From the NCBI GenBank assembly GCA_030595845.1, contig JAUVCL010000085.1, forward strand, positions 1 through 8,186: 8,186 bases of DNA, in the 5' to 3' direction. The translations under genes were made by a program, and so were the position numbers. This document shows, in pieces, positions 1 through 6,680 of the stretch; position 1 is the first letter of the stretch; each line of letters starts with the position of its first letter. Origin of the DNA: Campylobacterota bacterium. Lineage in GTDB: Bacteria; Campylobacterota; Campylobacteria; Campylobacterales; Sulfurovaceae. Under the pieces are notes generated by a model. The model made no database searches and was not told the DNA's origin. It saw only the letters and a program-made list of their open reading frames with translations.

Positions 1-116
1 CCAAGATAACACAATATACCAGAGACAATGATCATAATTGTCCCTTCTGTCATCATACCAAAAAATACAATCCATAAACCATATTGTGAAACAAGTAACG
101 TAAGTTCTTCTAACAT
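1..116 (-). CDS. DedA-family membrane protein, N-terminal fragment
   Basis: This is the start of a gene that runs leftward off the window; 38 codons are visible. The peptide begins MLEELTLLVSQYGLW and continues with a hydrophobic stretch containing TEGTIMIIVSGILCYLG. The order 'short amphipathic helix, YG.W, hydrophobic run, E-G, then SG.L...G' is typical of the N-terminus of DedA/SNARE-associated family inner-membrane proteins, which have roles in lipid flipping and membrane homeostasis. The ATG at 114-116 is preceded by AAGGAT at 125-130, eight bases upstream, so the start is well supported. The family call rests on fewer than 40 residues; another small multi-span membrane protein is possible. 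Confidence 0.6.
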   Translation of the reverse strand, partial: MLEELTLLVSQYGLWIVFFGMMTEGTIMIIVSGILCYL

Positions 117-124
117 ACTTTTTT

Positions 125-144
125 ATCCTTATTTCATCATTATA
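125..144 (-). promoter_or_regulatory. Promoter -10 box and ribosome binding site of the DedA-like gene
   Basis: On the minus strand a perfect TATAAT lies at 139-144 and AAGGAT at 125-130. This implies a leader of about 15 bases before the ATG at 116. No good -35 box is present about 17 bases upstream; the region there is T-rich on the minus strand, as is usual for sigma-70 promoters of Campylobacterota. The box suggests that this gene is transcribed separately from the molybdopterin oxidoreductase gene upstream of it. Confidence 0.5.
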
Positions 145-197
145 CTTAATTGTAGAGAGTAATAAAATATAAGGAAAGAACATAAAATTTTGTACCC

Positions 198-252
198 ATG
201 TAAACCTCATACTTATGACTTATCTTTATACTTCAAATTTGACAGTTTACAT
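198..252. repeat. Widely spaced 8-bp inverted repeat after the oxidoreductase gene
   Basis: ATGTAAAC (198-205) and GTTTACAT (245-252) are perfect inverted copies 39 bases apart, starting right after the stop codon of the oxidoreductase gene. Between them are loosely repeated AAGTAT/ATAAGT words. The large loop and the lack of a T-run make this a poor intrinsic terminator. It could be a long AU-rich hairpin at the mRNA end, a pair of half-sites, or chance. Confidence 0.25.
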
Positions 253-2034
253 TTATAGGGATCGATCTGATCCTTTTTGATATCCAGGATGTGGGTGTAC
301 TGTAATTTTTACTTCTTGGTAACAGGCATTTTCACCCTCATCACTCACTATAGATGGAGTAAGTATATTTAATCCTAAAGTATTACTCGTCACAACAACA
401 CAATTAAGATGCAGATCTTCATTGGGAACAACTTCAAGATCTACCGTACCATATTCCGAAGTAATGCTCACCATTTCACCCTCCGCATAACCCAAGGAAG
501 GATGAAGTTGTACTTTATTATCTCTCTTAAATTGTGTATTGAGCGCTTTATTGGTTTTAGGTGATAACAACCATAACTTCTCATCGTGGATAAAGTCATG
601 ATCATAGACTGTTATCCATTCAAAGACATCATCTCCATCTTCACCAAATCCCTCGGAATAAGGTATCTCTTCATAGGCAGGAGAAATATAGTGTCCATTC
701 TCCTCTATACACTGCCCTAGCCATCTCTTAATGTAAGATGCCTCACTCTCTAAGCCTTTAAATCCAAAGGCATCAAATAGTTTCTTTGTAAAGTCATATT
801 CACTTATGCCAATCTCAGACTGCACTACCCTATTCATCTTTTCTATATACTGATGTCCATAACTGAGTCTCACATCGTCTTTTTCAAAAAATGTTTTAGC
901 AGGTATAACTATCTTTGCTCTTTTAGATGTTTCATTTTCATAAAGTCCAAAATAGATAAGATTCTCAACCTTATTAAGTTCTTCACGTACCCTTGTGCTA
1001 TCTGGCATAGACTCGGCAGGGTTTCCACCTTGTACTAAAACTGTATCAAAGTCTGAAAATGGGGTGGTAGCTTTTGAGACTGTTTCAGACTTTACCCAAA
1101 AAGGGTTTTGGAACCCCAGTTTGGAATTACCCAGGTAATGTACACCTGAGCCTTCTTTCCCAAATAGCCCAAGTACTGCGGCCAAAGAATCTATAGCATG
1201 AAGTGTGGAAGCTCCAGTAACATACTTTTGCACACCTGTACCCACAAGAAAAACAACTTTTTTATCACGCAGGTAGTTCAACACAAGCCTCAACTCTGCT
1301 TCACCTATTCCAATATGTTCTAAAGTATCTTCAAGAGGATACTTTTGCATAAGATCATAAAAAGCTTCGTATCCACGTGTAAACTTTTTGATCCACTTCG
1401 TATCTTGTGAGCCTTCCAGGCATATCAATCGTGCCAACGACATCGCCAAATAATAATCTGTGCGTGGGTCTATCTGCAAATGTACCTCTGCTTTTTTTGC
1501 TATAGCCGTTTTCACAGGATCAATAACAATAATATTTTTACCCTCAATAAACGGCATCATATGCGCATTGGTCACCGTGATATTACGTCCCCATACAACA
1601 ACGGTATCTGCTTTTTTTATCTGTTCAATCGGTAATGTTCTATTGACACCCCTGCCTTTTTCTATGCCAGCATCCCCTGCACCGTCACAGAGACTGCCAT
1701 GTGTCAAAGTACCTGATACTTTTTTCATAAAAAGATTAGTAACTTCCTGCATGACACCCATGTTACCGGAGCCTCGCCACAGTAAAGCTCTCTCCTGTTT
1801 AAAAGCATTAGCTACTGCTTTCATGGCTTCATCCATACTCACATCTTGACCATCAATACGAGCTGATTCTATACGTGTTTCCTGATGTATGCTTTTATTG
1901 AGCAAAGTACATAACGCACCATTGCCGGCAGGATGTACCGCGTCACCTTTTATCTTGGAAAATCTGTCTTCTTCCACTATGATCTTGCATGCATCATAAC
2001 AGTCTAATCCGCATGCTGTAGTACGACTTGTCAT
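253..2034 (-). CDS. Cytoplasmic molybdopterin oxidoreductase (CISM family) with N-terminal 4Fe-4S cluster
   Basis: This is a 593-residue member of the DMSO reductase (CISM) superfamily, which binds Mo/W-bis-pyranopterin and transfers electrons or oxygen atoms. C8-x3-C12-x3-C16-x25-C42 is the 4Fe-4S motif. THGSLCDGAG aligns with the G-x-Y-S-T-G-A segment of DMSO reductase, so C116 is the likely Mo ligand in place of serine. Cofactor-binding signatures follow: VVWGRNITVTNAH (146-158), IDP with PRTDYYLAM (171-198) and VQGGNPAESMPD (334-345). The C-terminal dinucleotide-binding domain spans about 487-580. There is no Tat signal, so it should stay in the cytoplasm. The start is fixed because an in-frame TAA directly precedes the ATG. 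It is the second gene after a periplasmic adaptor, and no iron-sulfur or membrane-anchor subunit is adjacent. The substrate cannot be read from the sequence. Confidence 0.9.
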   Translation of the reverse strand: MTSRTTACGLDCYDACKIIVEEDRFSKIKGDAVHPAGNGALCTLLNKSIHQETRIESARIDGQDVSMDEAMKAVANAFKQERALLWRGSGNMGVMQEVTNLFMKKVSGTLTHGSLCDGAGDAGIEKGRGVNRTLPIEQIKKADTVVVWGRNITVTNAHMMPFIEGKNIIVIDPVKTAIAKKAEVHLQIDPRTDYYLAMSLARLICLEGSQDTKWIKKFTRGYEAFYDLMQKYPLEDTLEHIGIGEAELRLVLNYLRDKKVVFLVGTGVQKYVTGASTLHAIDSLAAVLGLFGKEGSGVHYLGNSKLGFQNPFWVKSETVSKATTPFSDFDTVLVQGGNPAESMPDSTRVREELNKVENLIYFGLYENETSKRAKIVIPAKTFFEKDDVRLSYGHQYIEKMNRVVQSEIGISEYDFTKKLFDAFGFKGLESEASYIKRWLGQCIEENGHYISPAYEEIPYSEGFGEDGDDVFEWITVYDHDFIHDEKLWLLSPKTNKALNTQFKRDNKVQLHPSLGYAEGEMVSITSEYGTVDLEVVPNEDLHLNCVVVTSNTLGLNILTPSIVSDEGENACYQEVKITVHPHPGYQKGSDRSL

Positions 2035-2035
2035 T

Positions 2036-2063
2036 TAATGCCGTGTTGCTACACTTATCATTA
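2036..2063 (-). promoter_or_regulatory. Intercistronic hairpin with no Shine-Dalgarno sequence
   Basis: The spacer between the adaptor stop codon and the oxidoreductase ATG has no purine-rich ribosome binding site. It can fold through TAATG/CATTA (2036-2040 with 2059-2063) and an inner GTGT/ACAC (2043-2046 with 2051-2054). The outer stem includes the upstream TAA stop and reaches to two bases before the downstream ATG. A ribosome finishing the adaptor would open it. This suggests translational coupling, but the stems are short. Confidence 0.3.
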
Positions 2064-2852
2064 CTTTATCTCCACTTTCATGAGCTTGGAGAATATGCCC
2101 TTGGGCGTAGGAATGTAAATCTCTGCACGATAAGAAGAGATAAATTTTTCGTCTGCCACTTTCCACACTTTATCTACTTTATATTCTGTTTTTTCACCAT
2201 TGAGATACACACTTTTTTGATCTATGTCCGTGAGCTCTTCAGGCTCTAAAAAAAGTACCAATTTTGCCTTACTTATGTCTTCTATCTGAGCCAAAGGAGA
2301 ACCTGGATTTACAAAATCACCTTTACGTATCATCAGTTTATATAAGTACTTATTTTCTAAGATTAAAGATTTTTTACGAATGCTATCTTCAAGCTGTGCA
2401 ACCTTATGCTCCATATCAAGTATCTGTGTTTCCAAATTGATTATCTTCTCACGTGTACCAAGGTATTGGGTCTTGGCTGAAGTGAAAGAGCTGTATGCAT
2501 TATCTTTTTGTGTTTTTGAAGCAGTCGTCAGTTTATTGATACGATTAAAGTAGCCTTCCTGTCTCTTAACTGTTTCTTCCAAACTCTGTGCGATGTCATG
2601 ATTGATGTCATGCATTTGTTGCAGTAAAGTCACACTTTTTTTAGATGATGTCAAATTCACCTGATCTAACTTGTCATCCAAATATATCACACGTTTCCCA
2701 TGAACCATCGTACCTTCAGATTCAAGATCAACATCCAGTACCAAAGCACTTACTGCCGACTTTAAAACAATAGACTCATAAGATTCAACCTTCGCATAAT
2801 GCACTTTGGCAAATATAAATAATGGTGTAAATAATAATAGAAGAATTTTCAT
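2061..2852 (-). CDS. HlyD-like periplasmic adaptor (membrane fusion) protein
   Basis: This 263-residue exported protein has the layout of a periplasmic adaptor of tripartite efflux or type I secretion. Residues 1-15 are a signal peptide (MKILLLLFTPLFIFA, cleavage before KV). Residues 26-67 form the first half of a lipoyl-like barrel-sandwich domain. Residues about 70-168 are rich in Leu, Lys, Glu and Gln and read as a coiled-coil hairpin. Residues 169-205 (YKLMIRKGDFVNPGSPLAQI onward) are the second lipoyl half. About 58 residues of beta-barrel follow, shorter than in full HlyD/AcrA proteins. The ATG at 2850-2852 is chosen over the TTG at 2858: AAGAGA lies six bases before the ATG, but would abut the TTG. 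No ABC, RND or MFS pump or TolC gene is present in the window, so the partner is unknown. It is the first gene of the operon with the oxidoreductase. Confidence 0.75.
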   Translation of the reverse strand: MKILLLLFTPLFIFAKVHYAKVESYESIVLKSAVSALVLDVDLESEGTMVHGKRVIYLDDKLDQVNLTSSKKSVTLLQQMHDINHDIAQSLEETVKRQEGYFNRINKLTTASKTQKDNAYSSFTSAKTQYLGTREKIINLETQILDMEHKVAQLEDSIRKKSLILENKYLYKLMIRKGDFVNPGSPLAQIEDISKAKLVLFLEPEELTDIDQKSVYLNGEKTEYKVDKVWKVADEKFISSYRAEIYIPTPKGIFSKLMKVEIK

Positions 2853-2872
2853 AAACAATCTCTTTTTAATTG

Positions 2873-2901
2873 ATTATAACAAAATAGAATTAAGTGCTAA
2901 A
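2873..2901 (-). promoter_or_regulatory. Promoter of the adaptor-oxidoreductase operon
   Basis: A perfect TATAAT occurs on the minus strand at 2873-2878, and a weak -35 (TTTAGC, 2896-2901) lies 17 bases upstream of it. Transcription would start near 2866, giving a leader of about 14 bases that just contains the AAGAGA ribosome binding site. The 147-base gap is shared with the divergent DUF4403 gene and contains no gene of its own. Confidence 0.55.
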
Positions 2902-2964
2902 TAGTAAAGGTAAAGAAGTAGGTATGTGAAACATGTCTCAACACCAAAACTTAGTATTTTACGC

Positions 2965-2995
2965 TAAAATGCAATGTAACAATAAGTGAAGAGAG
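2965..2995 (+). promoter_or_regulatory. Probable -10 box and ribosome binding site of the DUF4403 gene
   Basis: TAAAAT (2965-2970) follows a T-rich stretch (TTAGTATTTTACGC). A purine run, AAGAGAG, lies around 2989-2995, four bases before the ATG at 3000. There is no recognisable -35. The distance from the -10 box to the start codon is about 30 bases. The -10 is one mismatch from consensus in an AT-rich region, so the call is moderate. Confidence 0.4.
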
Positions 2996-2999
2996 ACCT

Positions 3000-4523
3000 A
3001 TGTGTAAAAATAAACACCTTGTCAATATAAATTATTTTATCTGTATTTTACTATTCCTTGTTTTTCTTTATCCAAGTAGTGCTATCGCCAACAAACAGAT
3101 ACAAGAAGAGTCCGTCATTACACTACCTATACAAGCAGACCTTAATGTCTTAGAAAAATATCTAAATGAATATGTTCCACAGGATGTCGCTGTCTTAGAT
3201 GAGCGTGGTAAGATCTGCGTGAAACCACAAGATCTGAAGATACCTTTCATCCCAAAATGCAAAATAAAGGGCTTTAAAGTCTCTTGTGAAAATTGGACCA
3301 GAGACTTGAGAACAGTACCAAAAGTAAAATGTGATGTAAAGGGTTTGGTAAAAAGAAATGGACGCATCTTGCTATCTGGTAATGGGTCAACATTGACATT
3401 TGCATTTCCAGTTAAGGCAGAAGCATCTGCAGATGGATATATATATGGGACAGCAAGAGCTTCAGCGATCCTATATCTCAATGCGAAACTACACATCAAT
3501 AGTGACTGGACTATTTCCATTGACATAACACATGATTTTGCGTGGTCAAATAGCCCCGAATTAAAACTGTTTGATCTATTCAACATAGATATTAAAAAAG
3601 TCATAGAACCAAAGCTTCGAAAAAGACTGGATAAATTTGCGAAAGAAATACCAGAGCTTCTTGGAAAACTTGACATTAAAGGAAGAATGGAAGAACAGTG
3701 GAAAGACATTCAAGAGCCTTTAAAAATAGATGATGATACTGATACCTATCTCTTATTTCAACCTGAAGTTGCTTCCTGTTCTCAAATTAATATCGTTGAC
3801 CAAGTTCTACAAAGTACGATAAGTGTAAGAGGTCAAACACAGATTCTATTAGGAAAGCCTCCTGTAGATTATAATAAGACAAAGATTACAGATCTTGAAA
3901 CAATCTGTTACAAAAAAGGGAAATTCAATTTTCATCTTCCTGTCATTATCACGTATGAAGAGTTATTAGCCAGATCAAACAAAAAATATTCGGATGTCTA
4001 TTCAATAGATCTAGTAAAGAGTGTGATGCCTGGTATGCTAAAGATATCCAATCCAAAGATAGGAAAGAGCCGCGATGGACGATTAAGTATATCGGTCCAT
4101 ATAAGTTACGACAACAGAGATGAATGGTTGAAAACTTTTGATATGTACGATTGGTTCGATATAAGCGGAGAGATAACCTTTACCGGTTTACCAAGAATCA
4201 ATAAAGAAACAAGAACCCTTATTTTTGATGACCTGGTATATGATTCAACGACAAACAATGATCTTTTTGATCTATTGATAGATGCTGCAGAACTAACACC
4301 TATACAGTCTTATCTCGAAGACCTTGTAAAATTTGATTATGGGAGAAAAGTTGACGAAGGTATTATGAAAGCGAACAAAGCATTAAATGAAGTTTCACAG
4401 GGCGACCTAAATGTTACTGCACGTTTAAAGACAGCAACGGTAGAAGACATTACGATTAACGAAAAAGACATTATGATCACTACTCACCTATCAGGAGTAT
4501 TGGATGCAAGTGTCGGGTTATAA
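3000..4523 (+). CDS. Secreted DUF4403-family protein
   Basis: The 507-residue product starts with a signal peptide (hydrophobic core IDs 11-24, cleavage probably after SSAIA at 30) with no lipobox, so it should be periplasmic or attached to the outer membrane from inside. From residue 40, ITLPIQADLNVLEKYLNEYV opens a domain that resembles DUF4403. This includes the alternating beta pattern around 110-180 with a conserved 'dW.i' (169-172), the amphipathic segment about 195-245 ending in W235...EPL, and a second beta-rich half to about 415. The family has no established function. Four cysteines (C73, C87, C96, C111) lie close together after the signal peptide and could form two disulfides. The gene stands alone, diverging from the adaptor operon and followed by a separately promoted signalling gene. 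The family assignment is by pattern recall. Confidence 0.75.
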   Translation: MCKNKHLVNINYFICILLFLVFLYPSSAIANKQIQEESVITLPIQADLNVLEKYLNEYVPQDVAVLDERGKICVKPQDLKIPFIPKCKIKGFKVSCENWTRDLRTVPKVKCDVKGLVKRNGRILLSGNGSTLTFAFPVKAEASADGYIYGTARASAILYLNAKLHINSDWTISIDITHDFAWSNSPELKLFDLFNIDIKKVIEPKLRKRLDKFAKEIPELLGKLDIKGRMEEQWKDIQEPLKIDDDTDTYLLFQPEVASCSQINIVDQVLQSTISVRGQTQILLGKPPVDYNKTKITDLETICYKKGKFNFHLPVIITYEELLARSNKKYSDVYSIDLVKSVMPGMLKISNPKIGKSRDGRLSISVHISYDNRDEWLKTFDMYDWFDISGEITFTGLPRINKETRTLIFDDLVYDSTTNNDLFDLLIDAAELTPIQSYLEDLVKFDYGRKVDEGIMKANKALNEVSQGDLNVTARLKTATVEDITINEKDIMITTHLSGVLDASVGL

Positions 4524-4546
4524 AAGTAAGTAAAATATGAGGTATT

Positions 4547-4567
4547 TATCTTATCTCGGATAAGATA
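4547..4567. repeat. Perfect 9-bp inverted repeat, candidate operator
   Basis: TATCTTATC (4547-4555) and GATAAGATA (4559-4567) are exact inverted copies around a TCG centre. The right arm overlaps the TATAAT box at 4566-4571 by two bases. On either strand no T-run follows, so it is not a standard intrinsic terminator for the upstream gene. Its position suits an operator controlling the c-di-GMP gene. A 3-nt-loop hairpin in the 3' end of the DUF4403 transcript is the alternative. Confidence 0.55.
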
Positions 4568-4602
4568 TAATTATAACAAACTCTTTAAGAATTATTTTAA
4601 GG
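4566..4602 (+). promoter_or_regulatory. Promoter -10 and ribosome binding site of the GGDEF-EAL gene
   Basis: TATAAT (4566-4571) matches the consensus exactly. AAGG (4599-4602) lies six bases before the ATG at 4609 and decides that start over the second ATG at 4621. The leader would be about 30 bases. The -35 position (about 4543-4548) is AT-rich without consensus and lies partly within the inverted repeat. Confidence 0.5.
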
Positions 4603-4608
4603 TATTTC

Positions 4609-6486
4609 ATGCTTGACAATATGAACTTTTATCATTTTATGCACAAACAGATACTTGTGGTGATTGCACTTTTTGTCAGTACCGGTGCGGGGTACATTTA
4701 TATGGGATGGCTCTATTCTTCTTTACTTCCCGAACTTTTATGGTTTTCTCTTGTGCTGGCCCTCTCTTTTTGGGGATACAAACTCCATAGGGTTTATTTA
4801 GACAATGATCTTAATATTCAGCAAAAGGAGAAATGGCTTCATCAACTGAGATATTTCTTATTTTCTTATTTTTCAGTTTGGACGATCATGTTCATCATGT
4901 ACGTATCACGTAGCAATATAGAGTTACATTATATGGCCATCGCAACGCAATTGGGTGTCACTGTGGTCTCTGCAACTATTTTGGTCTCTCAGAAAGAACT
5001 GGCTGTTGTTACTTTAGCCTCTCTGATGCTCCCTTTAACCATTTATTTTATTTTAGTCGGTGAATTTTACAGCTATCTACTGGCATTTTTTACTGTTGTC
5101 TTAAGTGGTGTATTGTTATATGCTGCACACAATACTTTTAATTATCTTATAAAAAGTCAATATCAAGCCTATCATGACTCGTTAACTTCACTTGGTAATA
5201 GGCATTATTTTATTGAAGTTCTCAATAACGCTATGAAAAGCCAAAAACAGGATAAGAAGCATATCTATCTTCTACTGATCGACCTGGATCATTTTAAGAC
5301 CATTAATGATACCTTAGGGCATGATATAGGAGATATATTACTTCGTGAGGTTGCAAAGCGTATGTTATCTCTTTCAAAAGCATATCAAAACGATGTGTCC
5401 CGTCTTGGAGGAGATGAGTTTTGTATCCTTAGCGTTTCTTATGATACAGAGAAGGAATGTCTGGAACATGCGTCACATTTTTCACAAAAACTACTGGAAG
5501 TTATCAGAGAAAGTTACCATATTGAAGAACATCATTTATATATTAGTGCCAGCATTGGTGTGAGTATTATTAACAACCAGGAAATGGAAGCCAATACCTT
5601 TATCAAAGAAGCTGATATTGCGATGTATGAGGCTAAAGCGCTCGGGAGAAATGGCATTATATACTTTAATGATGAACTCGCAAAACGGGTTGAATGGAAA
5701 CTTGAAATAGAACGTTTATTACATTTTTCTCTTAAAAATGATGAAATATTACTAACCTACCAGCCACAATACAGTCCTCAGAATGAGATTATAGGTTGTG
5801 AAGTCCTTGCACGCTGGGATAATGAAAAACTCGGAAAAGTTGATCCTGAGGAATTCATTCCTATTTCTGAAAAAACAGGTTTTATTATAGAGTTGGGGTA
5901 TGAGATTTTAAAAGAGGCTTTTCAAACATTTAAAAAGTGGGAGGACAAAGGTATCTTTCTGCAACAGATGTCCATTAACATTAGTATGAGACAACTCTTT
6001 CATCATACTTTTCTTCATGATGTCAAAGAGCTCTGTGACAGATATCTTACAAAAGAACAATGCTCAAAAATCATTTTTGAGATCACAGAGACTACTGTCG
6101 CAGAAGATGTAAAACAGCTGATTATTAATATGAAAATACTTCAGAAAGTTGGTATTCGTTTTTCAATGGATGATTTTGGAACAGGATACTCCTCTTTAAG
6201 TTATCTTCGTCAGTTGCCTATCAATGAGATAAAAATCGACAAGTCCTTTATCTCTGAATTAAATGAACATGACTGTGGTGAAGAGATATGCTTTGTTGAG
6301 ATGATCTTTTCTATCGCAAGGAATCTCAAGTTAAATATTGTTGCAGAAGGCGTTGAAAATGAAGAGCAGCGAAAGTTCCTTGTCAAGCAAAAATGCGATA
6401 TTTTACAAGGTTATTATTTTTCAAAACCGCTTGAGGATACTGCATTTGAAAAGCTTTTTTTAGATAAAAAAGAAGTTAAAGCCTAA
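4609..6486 (+). CDS. Membrane-anchored GGDEF-EAL protein (c-di-GMP synthesis and breakdown)
   Basis: The 625-residue protein has about six hydrophobic segments (roughly 14-32, 41-58, 82-100, 107-127, 130-150, 153-173) with no recognisable extracellular sensor domain. A GGDEF domain (about 183-355) follows, with DSLTSLGNR (190-198), DLDHFKTINDTLGHDIGD (225-242) and an intact GGDEF at 267-271. The RxxD inhibitory site expected just before the signature is replaced by A259-Y-Q-N261. The EAL domain (about 365-618) keeps the ExLxR motif as E398-V-L-A-R402, N457, E491-x-x-E494, DDFGTGYSSL (521-530), KIDKSF (542-547) and E580, so phosphodiesterase activity is likely. Both activities look possible, and which dominates cannot be told. 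It probably sits in the inner membrane with catalytic domains in the cytoplasm, affecting motility or attachment. Transcription appears monocistronic, with its own promoter and a terminator behind it. Confidence 0.92.
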   Translation: MLDNMNFYHFMHKQILVVIALFVSTGAGYIYMGWLYSSLLPELLWFSLVLALSFWGYKLHRVYLDNDLNIQQKEKWLHQLRYFLFSYFSVWTIMFIMYVSRSNIELHYMAIATQLGVTVVSATILVSQKELAVVTLASLMLPLTIYFILVGEFYSYLLAFFTVVLSGVLLYAAHNTFNYLIKSQYQAYHDSLTSLGNRHYFIEVLNNAMKSQKQDKKHIYLLLIDLDHFKTINDTLGHDIGDILLREVAKRMLSLSKAYQNDVSRLGGDEFCILSVSYDTEKECLEHASHFSQKLLEVIRESYHIEEHHLYISASIGVSIINNQEMEANTFIKEADIAMYEAKALGRNGIIYFNDELAKRVEWKLEIERLLHFSLKNDEILLTYQPQYSPQNEIIGCEVLARWDNEKLGKVDPEEFIPISEKTGFIIELGYEILKEAFQTFKKWEDKGIFLQQMSINISMRQLFHHTFLHDVKELCDRYLTKEQCSKIIFEITETTVAEDVKQLIINMKILQKVGIRFSMDDFGTGYSSLSYLRQLPINEIKIDKSFISELNEHDCGEEICFVEMIFSIARNLKLNIVAEGVENEEQRKFLVKQKCDILQGYYFSKPLEDTAFEKLFLDKKEVKA

Positions 6487-6514
6487 ACTTCTTTAACTAT
6501 TTTGACATATTAAA

Positions 6515-6551
6515 GGGTACTAGGTGCAACGATAAGTTGTGCCCTAATCCC
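6515..6551. repeat. Imperfect nested inverted repeat behind the GGDEF-EAL gene
   Basis: GGTGCAAC (6523-6530) pairs with GTTGTGCC (6536-6543) around the loop GATAA, using six Watson-Crick and two G-U pairs. TA/TA and GGG/CCC pairs further out (6515-6517 with 6549-6551) extend it with bulges. No T-run follows. It may be part of a tandem termination region or a DNA-level site. Confidence 0.35.
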
Positions 6552-6577
6552 GTGTTTACGATACTTTTAGATATATT

Positions 6578-6603
6578 GGTGACACTTTTAGTGACACCTT
6601 TTT
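6578..6603 (+). terminator. Intrinsic terminator of the GGDEF-EAL gene
   Basis: GGTGACAC (6578-6585), loop TTTTA, GTGACACC (6591-6598), then five T's (6599-6603). The stem has seven pairs and one A-A mismatch. The same bases also form a direct repeat (GTGACACTTTTA then GTGACACCTTTTT). The structure is oriented for rightward transcription, about 90 bases after the stop codon. Confidence 0.55.
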
Positions 6604-6612
6604 AAACTGACT

Positions 6613-6633
6613 TATACTATTTCAAGTAGTATA
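6613..6633. repeat. 7-bp inverted repeat in the convergent gap
   Basis: TATACTA (6613-6619) and TAGTATA (6627-6633) are perfect inverted copies with a 7-base loop, followed on the plus strand by TTTT. This is a weak AT-only hairpin, possibly a backup terminator. The rest of the gap up to 6680 shows nothing recognisable. Confidence 0.3.
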
Positions 6634-6680
6634 TTTTCGAAACTTCATATATTTATCAATAGATATTATCCAACTTTACC

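Noticed and set aside
239..244. TTGACA as a -35 box on the plus strand
   Set aside because: No -10 box at suitable distance and no plus-strand gene follows; it lies at the end of the oxidoreductase gene.
1460..1849. Plus-strand reading frame of 129 codons
   Set aside because: It lies wholly inside the oxidoreductase gene on the opposite strand and shows no recognisable family or ribosome binding site.
2853..2858. TTG at 2858 as start of the adaptor gene
   Set aside because: The AAGAGA ribosome binding site would directly abut it; the ATG at 2852 has proper spacing and gives a normal signal peptide.
3068..3709. Minus-strand reading frame of 213 codons
   Set aside because: It is antisense to the signal-peptide-bearing DUF4403-type gene, and its composition is that expected of a shadow frame.
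6502..6507. TTGACA as a -35 box in the convergent gap
   Set aside because: No -10 box occurs 16-18 bases downstream, and no plus-strand gene begins in the gap.
6515..6551. tRNA or small structured RNA gene
   Set aside because: The hairpin does not extend into a cloverleaf, there is no CCA-type end or T-loop, and no promoter is evident.
6578..6603. Two copies of GTGACAC as a CRISPR-like or other array
   Set aside because: There are only two short copies 5 bases apart, which are explained by a near-palindromic terminator stem.
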